Assembly (NCBI GenBank): GCA_048886645.1
Contig: JBHLKN010000045.1
Coordinates: 1 to 14,664 of the forward strand
From: Wukongarchaeum sp048886645
GTDB lineage: Archaea; Asgardarchaeota; Wukongarchaeia; Wukongarchaeales; Wukongarchaeaceae
Direction of reading: 5' to 3'
Length of the DNA stretch: 14,664 nucleotides
This document shows, one piece after another, positions 1-7,252 of the stretch. The notes under the pieces are model-generated. The model had not been told where the DNA came from. It worked only from the letters and a program-made list of their open reading frames with translations, and did no database searches. Positions within the stretch are counted from its first letter, which is position 1. The number at the start of each line of letters is the position of its first letter. Position numbers and translations under genes: made by a program.

Positions 1-161
1 TGCATGAACGCGTAAGGAATCATATAAAGGGGTAAGGAGAGAACTACTATGAATTCAGACACATCATACTCGTTTTCTAATGTTGTAAAAAGAGCGATGA
101 CGGCGTTACCTGCAAAGGGTCCGAGAAAAGCGGCAATTAATAGCGTAGATTTTACTTGCAT
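1..161 (-). CDS. MFS transporter, N-terminal part (cut by window edge)
   Basis: The minus strand reads openly from an ATG at 161 to the window edge, giving 53 codons. The peptide starts MQVKSTLLIAAFLGPFAG and goes on through NAVIALF, an ENEYDVSEF loop and VLSLPLYMIPYAF. A first hydrophobic helix with a glycine/proline break, a short acidic loop, then a second helix starting V-x-L-x-LPLY is the usual start of drug/proton-antiporter-type major facilitator proteins. The rest lies outside the window, so substrate and completeness cannot be judged. GTGAT at 166-170 is a possible weak ribosome-binding site, 4 nt before the ATG. The DUF72 gene lies upstream on the same strand with an 89-nt gap. Family assignment is from motif memory; calling it a membrane transporter is fairly safe. 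Confidence 0.72.
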   Translation of the reverse strand, partial: MQVKSTLLIAAFLGPFAGNAVIALFTTLENEYDVSEFIVVLSLPLYMIPYAFM

Positions 162-250
162 AAAATCACGACTTAGATAAAGTATCTCTGTTTAGCTGTT
201 CAATTAACTTAGCTCACGGAATTGTTTTTTGGATTTAAATGCTTTTATTT

Positions 251-1024
251 TTATGTGTTGGTTTTTGTTTTATTTTCAAAGATTTTTTTGAATTTTTGTG
301 CATCTTTTCCCATGTTTATGTTGTTGAAAAGCACGTATACTTCGTTTTCTGTTTCTTCTATGGTTTTTGTTTTTATTGATAGTTGTTTTAGATCTTTTTC
401 GGTGTATTTGTAGCGATAGTTTATTTCTTGTTTTCCTAGACCGTGGAGTCTTGTGTAGGCGATTTTGTGTTCTGAGACTGAGCTTCTTTTAAGTAGGTCG
501 ACAACGTGGATTAGGTCGAAGTCTTTGCAGAGATCTTTTATCGTTTTTGGGTGTTGGTCCCAGTCACCTCTTGGTTCCCATGCTAACATTAGGTTTCCTC
601 GGTCTATGTTTTTGAGGAATTTTTGCATGTTTTTCAGGTTTTCTTCACTAAATTTGAAGCTTGGGGGTGTTTGTATCACGCAGATTTTTGCTTGGAGTAT
701 GTTGCAGATTTCTTTGGTTTTTTCAAAGGCTTCTATGTTTTCTTTTGTTGGTTTTAAGTATCCGTAGTTTTTGAGGGTTTTTGAGGGGAGTTTTGGGCTT
801 TTTCCCATTCTTCGCCATGTGGGGCTTTCTTTTGGGTGGGTTATTACTTGCCATGCTTTTACCGTGAATTCGAAGTTTTTAGGAGCTTCTTCTGACCATT
901 TTTTTGCTGTTTGCAGTCGAGGTAAGCGGTAAAAAGTGGATTGAAGCTCTATCAGGTCAAAAGTTTTGAAGTAGGCTTTCTTTCCCCCTTTTACAGCCCA
1001 ACCACAACAACCAATCCGCACCAT
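251..1024 (-). CDS. DUF72 (YecE-like) family protein
   Basis: This 257-aa protein has the DUF72 signature blocks in order: an N-terminal strand IGCCGWAV (4-11), LQSTFYRLP (27-35, the family's N-S-T-F-Y site with Gln for Asn), W-SEEAP-NFEFTVKAWQVITH (43-63), FKFSEENLKNM (123-133), LAWEPRGDW (147-155), YTRLHGLG (190-197), a tyrosine-rich Y-R-Y-K-YT segment (203-208) and VLFNNINMGKDA (231-242). DUF72 proteins adopt a TIM-barrel-like fold and have no settled biochemical role; conserved acidic and histidine residues suggest an enzyme. Length is normal. The ATG at 1022-1024 is the first good start; no clear SD precedes it, so the message could be nearly leaderless. The gene stands alone ahead of the MFS gene. 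Family is confident; function is not known. Confidence 0.93.
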   Translation of the reverse strand: MVRIGCCGWAVKGGKKAYFKTFDLIELQSTFYRLPRLQTAKKWSEEAPKNFEFTVKAWQVITHPKESPTWRRMGKSPKLPSKTLKNYGYLKPTKENIEAFEKTKEICNILQAKICVIQTPPSFKFSEENLKNMQKFLKNIDRGNLMLAWEPRGDWDQHPKTIKDLCKDFDLIHVVDLLKRSSVSEHKIAYTRLHGLGKQEINYRYKYTEKDLKQLSIKTKTIEETENEVYVLFNNINMGKDAQKFKKIFENKTKTNT

Positions 1025-1144
1025 AAAATAGAAGAAGTTTAATTTCTTATTTCTGCCTTTTCCTCCCCCATTTCTATAGATCGTCGTGATTGTTGATATG
1101 AAGTCGCAAATATTTAGTTTAGTTCTTATAAAAACTGTTAGTTG

Positions 1145-1645
1145 TTATTCTTCTGGTTTGTAAGTAAAACCTTTCATTGGGTCGGAGAAAGGGAACTTTC
1201 TGAAGAGAGCTATAACTCCTTCTCTCCAGAAGCTTGAAGCCATTGTTTGAAGCCTTCTTTCTGATTGTTGGCTCCAAGATTCAGGTAAAACTATCACCTC
1301 TTTTTGGGTGCCAAATTTCATAACAAGATCTAAAGCGTCTATGATTCGCCCGGCAAAACTCTTATCGCTACAAATTATGACTAAAACTTCGTGGCCTTCT
1401 TCTTGTGTCCCTGGAATCTGGTTCCATTTACCGCCGGTCATCTTGCCGCGAATAATGTATTCGGTTTCTAAACATTTTTCAGCGGTTTTCACGATATCAG
1501 TTGCGCTTGTTATTTCTTCTGAAAGTGTTGAGAAACATTCTTCTAACCTTCGAAAACCCCAAAGCGGTTCTAGTTTTTCAGCCAGTTCTGAAGGCGGATT
1601 TTTCGGGTCAAACTCCAAAACACCAGGTAACTTACTTGGAAACAA
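1145..1645 (-). CDS. Hypothetical protein, 166 aa, TTG start
   Basis: I do not recognise this protein. It has an acidic helical N-terminal half (LAEKLEPLWGFRRLEECF, 21-38; then SEEITSATDIVKTAEKCL, 42-59) and a C-terminal half that alternates strand, helix and strand: HEVLVIICS (85-93), FAGRIIDALDLVMKF (97-111), KEVIVLPESW (115-124). This suggests one compact alpha/beta domain; there is no signal peptide or membrane helix. The start is set by the sequence: an in-frame TAA lies 6 nt upstream of the TTG at 1643-1645, and an SD GAGGT (1654-1658) sits 8 nt before it, while the first internal ATG is about 69 codons in. A TATA-like TACTTAAATA lies at 1697-1706. It is divergent from the winged-helix gene and shares a 187-nt region with it. 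Being real is likely; function is unknown. Confidence 0.72.
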   Translation of the reverse strand: MFPSKLPGVLEFDPKNPPSELAEKLEPLWGFRRLEECFSTLSEEITSATDIVKTAEKCLETEYIIRGKMTGGKWNQIPGTQEEGHEVLVIICSDKSFAGRIIDALDLVMKFGTQKEVIVLPESWSQQSERRLQTMASSFWREGVIALFRKFPFSDPMKGFTYKPEE

Positions 1646-1653
1646 CAGTATTT

Positions 1654-1658
1654 ACCTC
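1654..1658 (-). promoter_or_regulatory. Ribosome-binding site that fixes a TTG start
   Basis: GAGGT on the minus strand, 8 nt before the TTG at 1643-1645. It overlaps the in-frame TAA that closes the frame upstream, so the 166-aa protein cannot begin earlier. Confidence 0.7.
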
Positions 1659-1850
1659 GGATAATGGGTCTTGCTAAATATGAAAATAATAAAGACTATT
1701 TAAGTACTACTGGTATGCATTCCGTATAATCTCTTAAAAATAACGGTAAAAAAAGTTAACTTTCTTTTAAAAAAATGACGAGATTTAAAATGTTTAAATC
1801 TTTTTTATCTTATACCTACTTTAAAGACTTTTTTGGAGGCTTATGTTTTT

Positions 1851-2888
1851 TTGAAAAAGCAAAACGAAGAGGGACATGATCTATTTTTAACAGAGGACTT
1901 TGATCTGATATCTCTTTATATTTATTGTCATCAAATCGCTTTTAATGAAGAAGGGGTGGAAAAAGAAACTTTGACAGAAGTTTTTAAGAAAATGGATATG
2001 ACCTCAGAATGGGTGGAAAAAGGCCTTAAAAACCTATTAAACCAGGGGTTGATTAAAAGAAAAAATAATAGATATTTTGTAGAAGATGCTGAAAGCTTTA
2101 TTGAAAGGACATTATTAAAAGTTAAAAATGAAGATGAGAGAGAAAAAGAGGAAAATCGCTCTTTAATCCAAAAAAGAATTGGTTTAATTTCAAGTTGTTT
2201 ATCTTTTAAAATTATTCCTGCTTCTAGTCATAAAAAAGTGGCTGACTTTATCCGCTTATTTTACAGAGAAGCTCCCCTTTTCATGAGGAAAGTTGTGCAA
2301 AAACTTGACAAAGATATCTTATGTAAGAGTATTGTTGACACTGAACCAAAGTTTCATGAAGGTACTGCTGCTTTAATTTTTTGGCTTTATAGCTGTGATA
2401 GATCCTTTGCTCAGTCGATGGTCGAAAAATGTAACTTGGATCTTTTGGCTGAAAATATCGCGAAAACAGTTCCAAAGTATCATAGTGCTACTTCTCGCTT
2501 AATATTTTCTTTGTATGGTTGGCTTTGGATGTTTGCGAGAAAAGTCTTCCAAAAAATCGAAAACGCGTTGATTAAAAGCATAGAAGCTACTCTTCCAGAT
2601 AACCACTTAGGGACAGCACGTCTTATTTATAACTTGAATGTGTGTGATAGAGATCTTGCAAAGTTGGTAGTAGATGGTTGTGATCCGGAAATTATCGCTG
2701 AAAGTTTAGGGAAGACTTCTCCTGAACTCCATTTTGGAACAGGTCGCCTGCTCTATGCCATCTACGAAACTAGTCCTGATTTCGCCTTAAAAGTGGTGGA
2801 AAAAAGCAAAGAAAAACTTTCTTCCACCTTTTTAGAAGATAATAGTGATTTGTTTCCAAACGAGCTAAAACAATGGCTCTCAAAATAA
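1851..2888 (+). CDS. Winged-helix protein with tandem 42-residue helical repeats
   Basis: The N-terminal ~90 residues look like a winged helix-turn-helix: DLISLYIYCHQIAF, then an ETLTEVFKKMDM / SEWVEKGLKNLLNQGLI recognition-type pair and a K-R-K-N-N-R-Y-F wing. After a charged linker (EDEREKEE) come four ~42-residue helical repeats, each carrying an H-x-G/A-T-x-x-L-I/L-F/Y core: FHEGTAALIFWLY, YHSATSRLIFSLY, NHLGTARLIYNLN, LHFGTGRLLYAIY, plus a partial fifth (FALKVVEK). Such a layout suggests a DNA-binding regulator with a protein- or ligand-binding solenoid; the target is unknown. The frame is open from a TTG at 1833, but an SD GGAGG (1835-1839) lies inside that extension, so I prefer the TTG at 1851 (345 aa, 11-nt spacing). 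A TATA-like TTTAAAT at 1793-1799 fits. The aldolase follows after 53 nt. Confidence 0.75.
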   Translation: MKKQNEEGHDLFLTEDFDLISLYIYCHQIAFNEEGVEKETLTEVFKKMDMTSEWVEKGLKNLLNQGLIKRKNNRYFVEDAESFIERTLLKVKNEDEREKEENRSLIQKRIGLISSCLSFKIIPASSHKKVADFIRLFYREAPLFMRKVVQKLDKDILCKSIVDTEPKFHEGTAALIFWLYSCDRSFAQSMVEKCNLDLLAENIAKTVPKYHSATSRLIFSLYGWLWMFARKVFQKIENALIKSIEATLPDNHLGTARLIYNLNVCDRDLAKLVVDGCDPEIIAESLGKTSPELHFGTGRLLYAIYETSPDFALKVVEKSKEKLSSTFLEDNSDLFPNELKQWLSK

Positions 2889-2941
2889 AGAGTCATAAGT
2901 TGGAAGAGGTAGATCTCCAAAGCTTATTGGTGGAATAAAAC

Positions 2942-3544
2942 ATGAAAAAGTTAGATCCTGAAATCTATAAACTGGTTAGAGAATATGCGCTCAAATTAAC
3001 GAGGAGAGGTTATGTTACAGCTCATGGGGGAAACATAAGCGTTCGGGAGGGAAATTCTATGTGGATAACGAGACATGGTACATCCCTTGAAGATGTAAAA
3101 CGGGAAGATATGATTGGAGTTTATGTTGATAAGCCTTCTGATAATGATGTTATCGCTTCAACGGAAGCAATTGTTCATAAGGAGATCTATAAGAACAGCA
3201 ATAATATCGTGGTTATGCATGCTCATCCTCCATATTCTGTTGCTCTTTCATTTTTTTATGATGAGATTGTTCCTCCAGATGCGGAAGGCAATCACGTGAT
3301 GAAGAGAATACCGGTGGTAGGGGGTTCTCCTGGTTCTCAAGAGCTTGCTGAAAACGTTTCAAAAGCTTTATCAAAACATCTGGGGGTCATTGTAAGAGGA
3401 CATGGAGTGTTCACCGCGTCAAGATCAATCGAAACAGCTTATCACCTAATATGTATCGTGGAACATTCGTCAGAAATTTTCTACTTGATAGAGATTATGA
3501 AGTTATGCTATGGTGGTAAGTTTATAAAACCAAAAGAGTTCTAA
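2942..3544 (+). CDS. Class II aldolase/adducin family, fuculose-phosphate-aldolase type
   Basis: This 200-aa protein is a zinc-dependent class II aldolase of the FucA/AraD/adducin fold. GGNISVR (29-35) is the phosphate-binding loop, Glu75 in ASTEAIVHK is the catalytic/zinc-side acid, and His93 and His95 in MHAHPPYS with His154 in RGHGVF are the zinc ligands. These positions nearly match E. coli FucA (Glu73, His92, His94, His155). FucA-type enzymes split sugar-1-phosphates into dihydroxyacetone phosphate and an aldehyde; in methanogens such an enzyme has been linked to lactaldehyde supply for coenzyme F420. The exact substrate here is open (fuculose-, rhamnulose-, 5-deoxyribulose- or methylthioribulose-type phosphate). 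An SD GGTGGA (2929-2934) sits 7 nt before the ATG. It follows the winged-helix gene by 53 nt. A decayed copy of its 3' end lies at 6942-7062. Confidence 0.92.
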   Translation: MKKLDPEIYKLVREYALKLTRRGYVTAHGGNISVREGNSMWITRHGTSLEDVKREDMIGVYVDKPSDNDVIASTEAIVHKEIYKNSNNIVVMHAHPPYSVALSFFYDEIVPPDAEGNHVMKRIPVVGGSPGSQELAENVSKALSKHLGVIVRGHGVFTASRSIETAYHLICIVEHSSEIFYLIEIMKLCYGGKFIKPKEF

Positions 3545-3797
3545 AAACGCTTAATTTGCAAGTTTTTTATGTTTAATATTTCTGTGTGGTTTGTTGTTTT
3601 TATTGTGGTATGGTGAGGATCATCATTCGTTCTTGAACGGAAAAATTTTTAATTTCAGAAGCCGTAGCTCATTATCGTATTTAGCGTAAATCCTAAAAAT
3701 TTGGCTATGATTCCTAAAAACTAGAAAGAGTTAACGACGAACAAAAAACGCTTTTAATAGTTTTTAGGTGAGTTTTTAATTAGGGCGGGGTGGAATT

Positions 3798-4580
3798 ATG
3801 GTTTACAATCTTTATGATTTTTCAAAGTACTATGATACTGCCTTTTCAAGAGATCTTTCAAAAGAGGTAGAATTTCTTATCCATTGTTTTAAAAATTATG
3901 CGAGTTTTGAAGTGAAAAGAATTTTGGAGCCAGCTTGCGGTAGCGGTATTCTTCTTGCTGCTTTTGCCAAACATGGATACCATATCACTGGATATGATTA
4001 CAGTCCTAAAATGGTCGCTTATGCAAAAGAACAAATCGAGAAATCAGGATATACTGACAAGGTAGAAATTCTATTGGGCGATATGAGAACAATTAAGTTC
4101 GATGAGAAATTCGATGCTGCAATAAATCTTATCAATAGTCTCGGTTATTGCTTTTCAGATAACGATTTAATAAGGCATTTCAGAGCTATGGCTGAATGTA
4201 TTCGTAAAGGTGGACTTTATATCGTAGAAATCTCATGTGCATGCGAAGACATAAAGAACGAGAAAAAGCCGGATGAAACCTGGTTTTCAGAAAGAGATGG
4301 GATTAAAATAGAAGCGACATGGTGTCCTGAGAGTTATGATATGAAAAATAAAATAAGACAAGTTAATTTTAGGATGAAGGTAGAAGATGGTGGTAGAATG
4401 TTTGTTTTTGAAGAAAAACATGATCTAAGACTCTGGTTCTTCGAGGATTTCAAGAGGTTAGTTCAAGAAGCTGGGTTTAGAATAGAGGCAATTTATGATC
4501 AAGATTACAACCTAGTTCTTAATAATGGCCATATTACCGGTGAACTGGGTGCTCTTTATTATGTACTTGTGAATGAATAA
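3798..4580 (+). CDS. Class I SAM-dependent methyltransferase
   Basis: A 260-aa Rossmann-fold methyltransferase. Motif I is ILEPACGSG (42-50), the acidic end of strand 2 is in GYDYSPKMV (65-73), the adenine-side acid is in LLGDM (92-96), and FDAAINLINSLGYCF (105-119) is strand 4. A C-terminal extension with FEEKHDLRLWFFEDFKRL and a final beta strand follows, as in small-molecule methyltransferases. The substrate cannot be read from the sequence. The ATG at 3798 follows GGGGTGG (3787-3793) by 4 nt, and a TTTTTAAT box lies just upstream. It converges on the methyltransferase-ligase fusion (75-nt gap), whose methyltransferase domain also carries an N-S-x-G-Y-x-F motif, so the two may be distant relatives. 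The 253-nt region before it holds no gene that I can see. Confidence 0.92.
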   Translation: MVYNLYDFSKYYDTAFSRDLSKEVEFLIHCFKNYASFEVKRILEPACGSGILLAAFAKHGYHITGYDYSPKMVAYAKEQIEKSGYTDKVEILLGDMRTIKFDEKFDAAINLINSLGYCFSDNDLIRHFRAMAECIRKGGLYIVEISCACEDIKNEKKPDETWFSERDGIKIEATWCPESYDMKNKIRQVNFRMKVEDGGRMFVFEEKHDLRLWFFEDFKRLVQEAGFRIEAIYDQDYNLVLNNGHITGELGALYYVLVNE

Positions 4581-4655
4581 AAGTAGTTCTAAGTAAGCAG
4601 AATTTGAATGAAGCTTAGTTTGGGTTATTATAGATTTTTAGGCCCATTTTTTGCA

Positions 4656-6635
4656 TCATTTTCTTCTTTTTTGTGTAGCATTTGGTTTCTTATTTTCTTC
4701 TTTTTTGTGTAGCATTTGGTTTCTTAGTCGTTCTTCGGCTGCTCGTAAAATAGCGTGAAGGATTTCATTATAATTAAGCCCTGCAATCTTTGCCATTTTT
4801 GCCAAGTGTCCGTCCCAACACCAACCCGGGTTTGGATTTACTTCAAGGAGTTTTGGTTTGTCCTCTGCATCAAGTCTCCAGTCGAAACGCGCATAGTCGT
4901 GACACTCAAGCCTTTCAAACAATTTCAAACACCATTCTATGATGGCTTTTTCTATCTCCTCTGGAAGATCAGCAAGAATAGATTTGATGTTCCAATAAGG
5001 CGAATTAGGAACCCATTTAGCCTCATAACCACAAATTCTAGGTAATCCTTCTGGAAGAGAAGAGTAATCCTCCTCAATAATGGGTAAGACTGCATAGGAT
5101 TCAGGCGGGTTGCCTATAACACCGACGCTGAGATCTTTTCCTGTAAGAAATTCTTCTACGATGATAGGTTTATCGTAGCCAAATTTCTCCCTTATTTCTG
5201 AAATGGCATTCACAAGTTCTTCGATACTGTTTACTACACTTCTTTGTGTGATCCCAAAACCTGAATCTCCAAAATTAGGCTTTACGATTGCGGGAAAACC
5301 GAGGGGAAGTTCAAACGTTGTATCTTCTGGTTTTATGAAAAAGGCTTCTGGAACCGGAATACCCATTTCTTTTGCTATACCACGCACAAGCGACTTGTCA
5401 TAACAGTAAGCAATGCATTGTGGACCTGCACCCGTATAAGGAATGTCCAAAGTCTCTAGAAGAGCAGGGATGTGAAGTTCTTGTCTACCTATATTGTTAT
5501 AGCCCTCATCGCAAAGATTAAAGACGAGATCTATTTTTGTTTTTAGTTTTAATAGATCGTAGTATAGAGTATCGTGATCGCTAAGATATGTAAAATTATA
5601 TCCGCCTACTTCTCTTAATGCTCCTTTCATTTGATCAATGGTATAGAAGTCGTCTTCATCAAAGATACAAAACGGTTTTAGGATATCGGGTTTTGTAGGG
5701 TCTCCTAAGATGACGACTATGTTCTTTAGCTTTTTTTTCCTTTTAAGAGGAGTCCATTCTTTTCTGACTACAGCTATTACAATGAGTCTTCTTTCCATCA
5801 TCCCTAAATCTAGTTTCCTTTGTGAGTCTGGTGATATTTCGGCATGTATGGTGATGTCGTTGAAACCCTCTGTTTTTAGGAGTTCGTTCAAACTTTCACG
5901 GTCGTAGAGTCTTTCTGCATAAAATTGATCCACCATAATGCCTTTTTTTACATGGCTAACCACTTCTCGTGAGATTAGTCTTTGTTTGTCCAGTGAAAGG
6001 GAACGCTCCCTGCAGACAAAATGATTTTTGTCTATCCATTCCCAAGATCTTGGTTGAAAATGTTCCCTTAAGTATTCTCCATCAGAAACATCAATGAGAA
6101 GTTGCCCCCAAGGTTTTAGAACTCTGAAAACCTCTTTTAGAACTCTCATATCATCCTCTACGGTTTCAAAATAGCCAAAACTGTTTCCAAGGATCAGGAC
6201 AAAATCAAAAGTATCAGGAGGATATGGGAGTTTTCTTGCATCTCCTTCTCTGAATCTAACATTAAGACCTTCTTTTTTCGCTACAGCTTTCGCTTTTTGA
6301 ATCAGATAGTGTGAGCGATCTAAACCCTCAACATTTTGAAACCCTCGTCTTGCCAATTCAAGAGAATGGCGTCCCTGACTGCAACATAAATCCAAAACCT
6401 TATCCTCAGGGGATAACTTGAGAATGTCTGAAAATAAGTCAACTTCGCTCCTAGTTATATTCTGATCATCTACAACATCCGAATCTGTTTTAAGGTAAAT
6501 AGAATCGAAAATACGCCACCACCAATCAGAGGCTACATATGCTTCCAAATTGGGAACGGGTCCAAGTGTTTTCTTTTTCCCGAAATTGCCTCTCCCCTTT
6601 TGTGGAGATTTGCCCTTTGAAGACTTTTTCTTCAT
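4656..6635 (-). CDS. Fusion: SAM methyltransferase + D-Ala-D-Ala-ligase-like ATP-grasp enzyme
   Basis: Numbering is from the ATG at 6635 (659 aa). A lysine-rich tail (1-25) leads into a class I methyltransferase (about 30-295): motif I VLDLCCSQG (80-88), GLDRS (104-108), an EGDARKLPYP segment and ILGNSFGYF (148-156). After a basic linker (RKKKKL) comes a ligase of the D-alanine-D-alanine ligase type (about 305-635): DKSLVRGIAKEMGIPVPEAF, VKPNFGDSGFG (451-461), VEEFLTGKDLSVG (493-505), and the metal-binding set Asp585, Glu598 and Asn600 in RFDWR and LLEVNPNPGW. All ATP-grasp elements look intact, so it probably joins two amino- or hydroxy-acids, with methylation of substrate or product; this is inference. 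The SD GGTGGAG (6644-6650) supports the ATG; a GTG at 6650 would add five residues but lies inside that SD. The extreme C-terminus is altered by a 34-bp duplication. Confidence 0.92.
   Translation of the reverse strand: MKKKSSKGKSPQKGRGNFGKKKTLGPVPNLEAYVASDWWWRIFDSIYLKTDSDVVDDQNITRSEVDLFSDILKLSPEDKVLDLCCSQGRHSLELARRGFQNVEGLDRSHYLIQKAKAVAKKEGLNVRFREGDARKLPYPPDTFDFVLILGNSFGYFETVEDDMRVLKEVFRVLKPWGQLLIDVSDGEYLREHFQPRSWEWIDKNHFVCRERSLSLDKQRLISREVVSHVKKGIMVDQFYAERLYDRESLNELLKTEGFNDITIHAEISPDSQRKLDLGMMERRLIVIAVVRKEWTPLKRKKKLKNIVVILGDPTKPDILKPFCIFDEDDFYTIDQMKGALREVGGYNFTYLSDHDTLYYDLLKLKTKIDLVFNLCDEGYNNIGRQELHIPALLETLDIPYTGAGPQCIAYCYDKSLVRGIAKEMGIPVPEAFFIKPEDTTFELPLGFPAIVKPNFGDSGFGITQRSVVNSIEELVNAISEIREKFGYDKPIIVEEFLTGKDLSVGVIGNPPESYAVLPIIEEDYSSLPEGLPRICGYEAKWVPNSPYWNIKSILADLPEEIEKAIIEWCLKLFERLECHDYARFDWRLDAEDKPKLLEVNPNPGWCWDGHLAKMAKIAGLNYNEILHAILRAAEERLRNQMLHKKEENKKPNATQKRRK
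4659..4726. repeat. Perfect 34-bp tandem duplication in the 3' end of the fusion gene
   Basis: Two identical, directly abutting 34-bp copies lie at 4659-4692 and 4693-4726. Because 34 is not a multiple of 3, the same bases are read in two frames on the minus strand: first as LRNQMLHKKEEN, then as KKPNATQKRRK before a TGA. With one copy the frame would instead run on through N-D-A-K-N-G-P-K-N-L to a TAA at 4627-4629. Confidence 0.95.
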
Positions 6636-6641
6636 GCGTTT

Positions 6642-6941
6642 GTTCTCCACCTGCTAAAATTACTCCAAATACTTAATATAAGCAGTCTTATATTATCATA
6701 AGTTGTAAAAGTTTTTTTATTGCGCATGTCTACTACTTAATAAAATTATCTGTTCTTGAACTTCGCCACTTTTAATTAATTAAAAAATTCTATATAATTA
6801 TTTGAATTTATATCGATATGCCCAATCTAAATTGTTACTAAAATTTTGCATAATTAGATTTTAAGTTTTCTCATCTTTTTGGGAAATATTTTCCAGTTTT
6901 TCGATTGATTGTATCATAACAAAATAAACGAAACACGATAA
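6642..6941. other. Gene-free region upstream of the fusion gene
   Basis: About 300 nt with no supportable gene. On the minus strand an AATATAAG box at about 6685-6695 is a plausible promoter for the fusion gene. GTTCTTGAAC at 6752-6761 is an imperfect palindrome also found at 3629-3638. The rest is AT-rich with no open frame of interest. Confidence 0.5.
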
Positions 6942-7062
6942 TCTATTGAAACAGTTTGCCATTTAATCTGTATCGTGGAATATTCATCAGAAATCTTTTA
7001 CTTGATGTGGGATGATGAGGGCACATTACGGTGATAAGTTTATAAATCCAAAAAAGTTCTGA
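6942..7062 (+). pseudogene. 3' relic of a second class II aldolase gene
   Basis: This segment matches the last 40 codons of the intact aldolase at 2942-3544 (bases 3425-3544). By eye, 53 of the first 65 bases and 29 of the last 33 are identical. It encodes SIETVCHLICIVEYSSEIFY against SIETAYHLICIVEHSSEIFY, then loses frame through a net one-base gain near 6995-7025, and regains it in the other frame as GDKFINPKKF-stop against GGKFIKPKEF-stop. Weak similarity runs a further ~35 nt past both stop codons. Upstream of 6942 a TAA and unrelated sequence replace the zinc-site part, so no function is possible. Many differences are at third codon positions, suggesting the copy was once a working paralogue before decay. 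Confidence 0.87.
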
Positions 7063-7174
7063 AAATTTCTCATTTACAAGTTTTTACGTTATATTTCCCT
7101 CCAAGTTACTCTTTTTCTTATAATAGAATTTCTCCAAAATTCCGTTCAGTTATTATTGGTATAAATTTTACGAA

Positions 7175-7218
7175 CTTTGCAAATCACAGCATTTGGGCGA
7201 ACATAGTGATTCGCAAAG
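7175..7218. repeat. 13-bp near-perfect inverted repeat
   Basis: CTTTGCAAATCAC (7175-7187) and GTGATTCGCAAAG (7206-7218) are reverse complements except for one base, with an 18-nt loop. In RNA made from the minus strand the odd pair becomes a G-U wobble, so the hairpin would have 13 pairs. It lies 34 nt past the stop of the broken DUF2703 gene, so it could be that gene's transcript-end structure. A second, exclusive pairing GCGAA/TTCGC (7197-7214) overlaps arm two. Confidence 0.7.
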
Positions 7219-7252
7219 CCCGTTTTCAGGCTAAGTTATCGAGAAAAAATGC

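Noticed and set aside
222..767. Plus-strand frames opposite the DUF72 gene
   Set aside because: Phe/Ser-rich composition is what the complement of a Lys/Glu-rich gene gives; DUF72 motifs on the minus strand are unambiguous.
3545..3797. Possible small gene or RNA in the gap after the aldolase
   Set aside because: AT-rich with no open frame of note and no tRNA-like arms; only a palindrome-like 10-mer and CCTAAAAA repeats were seen.
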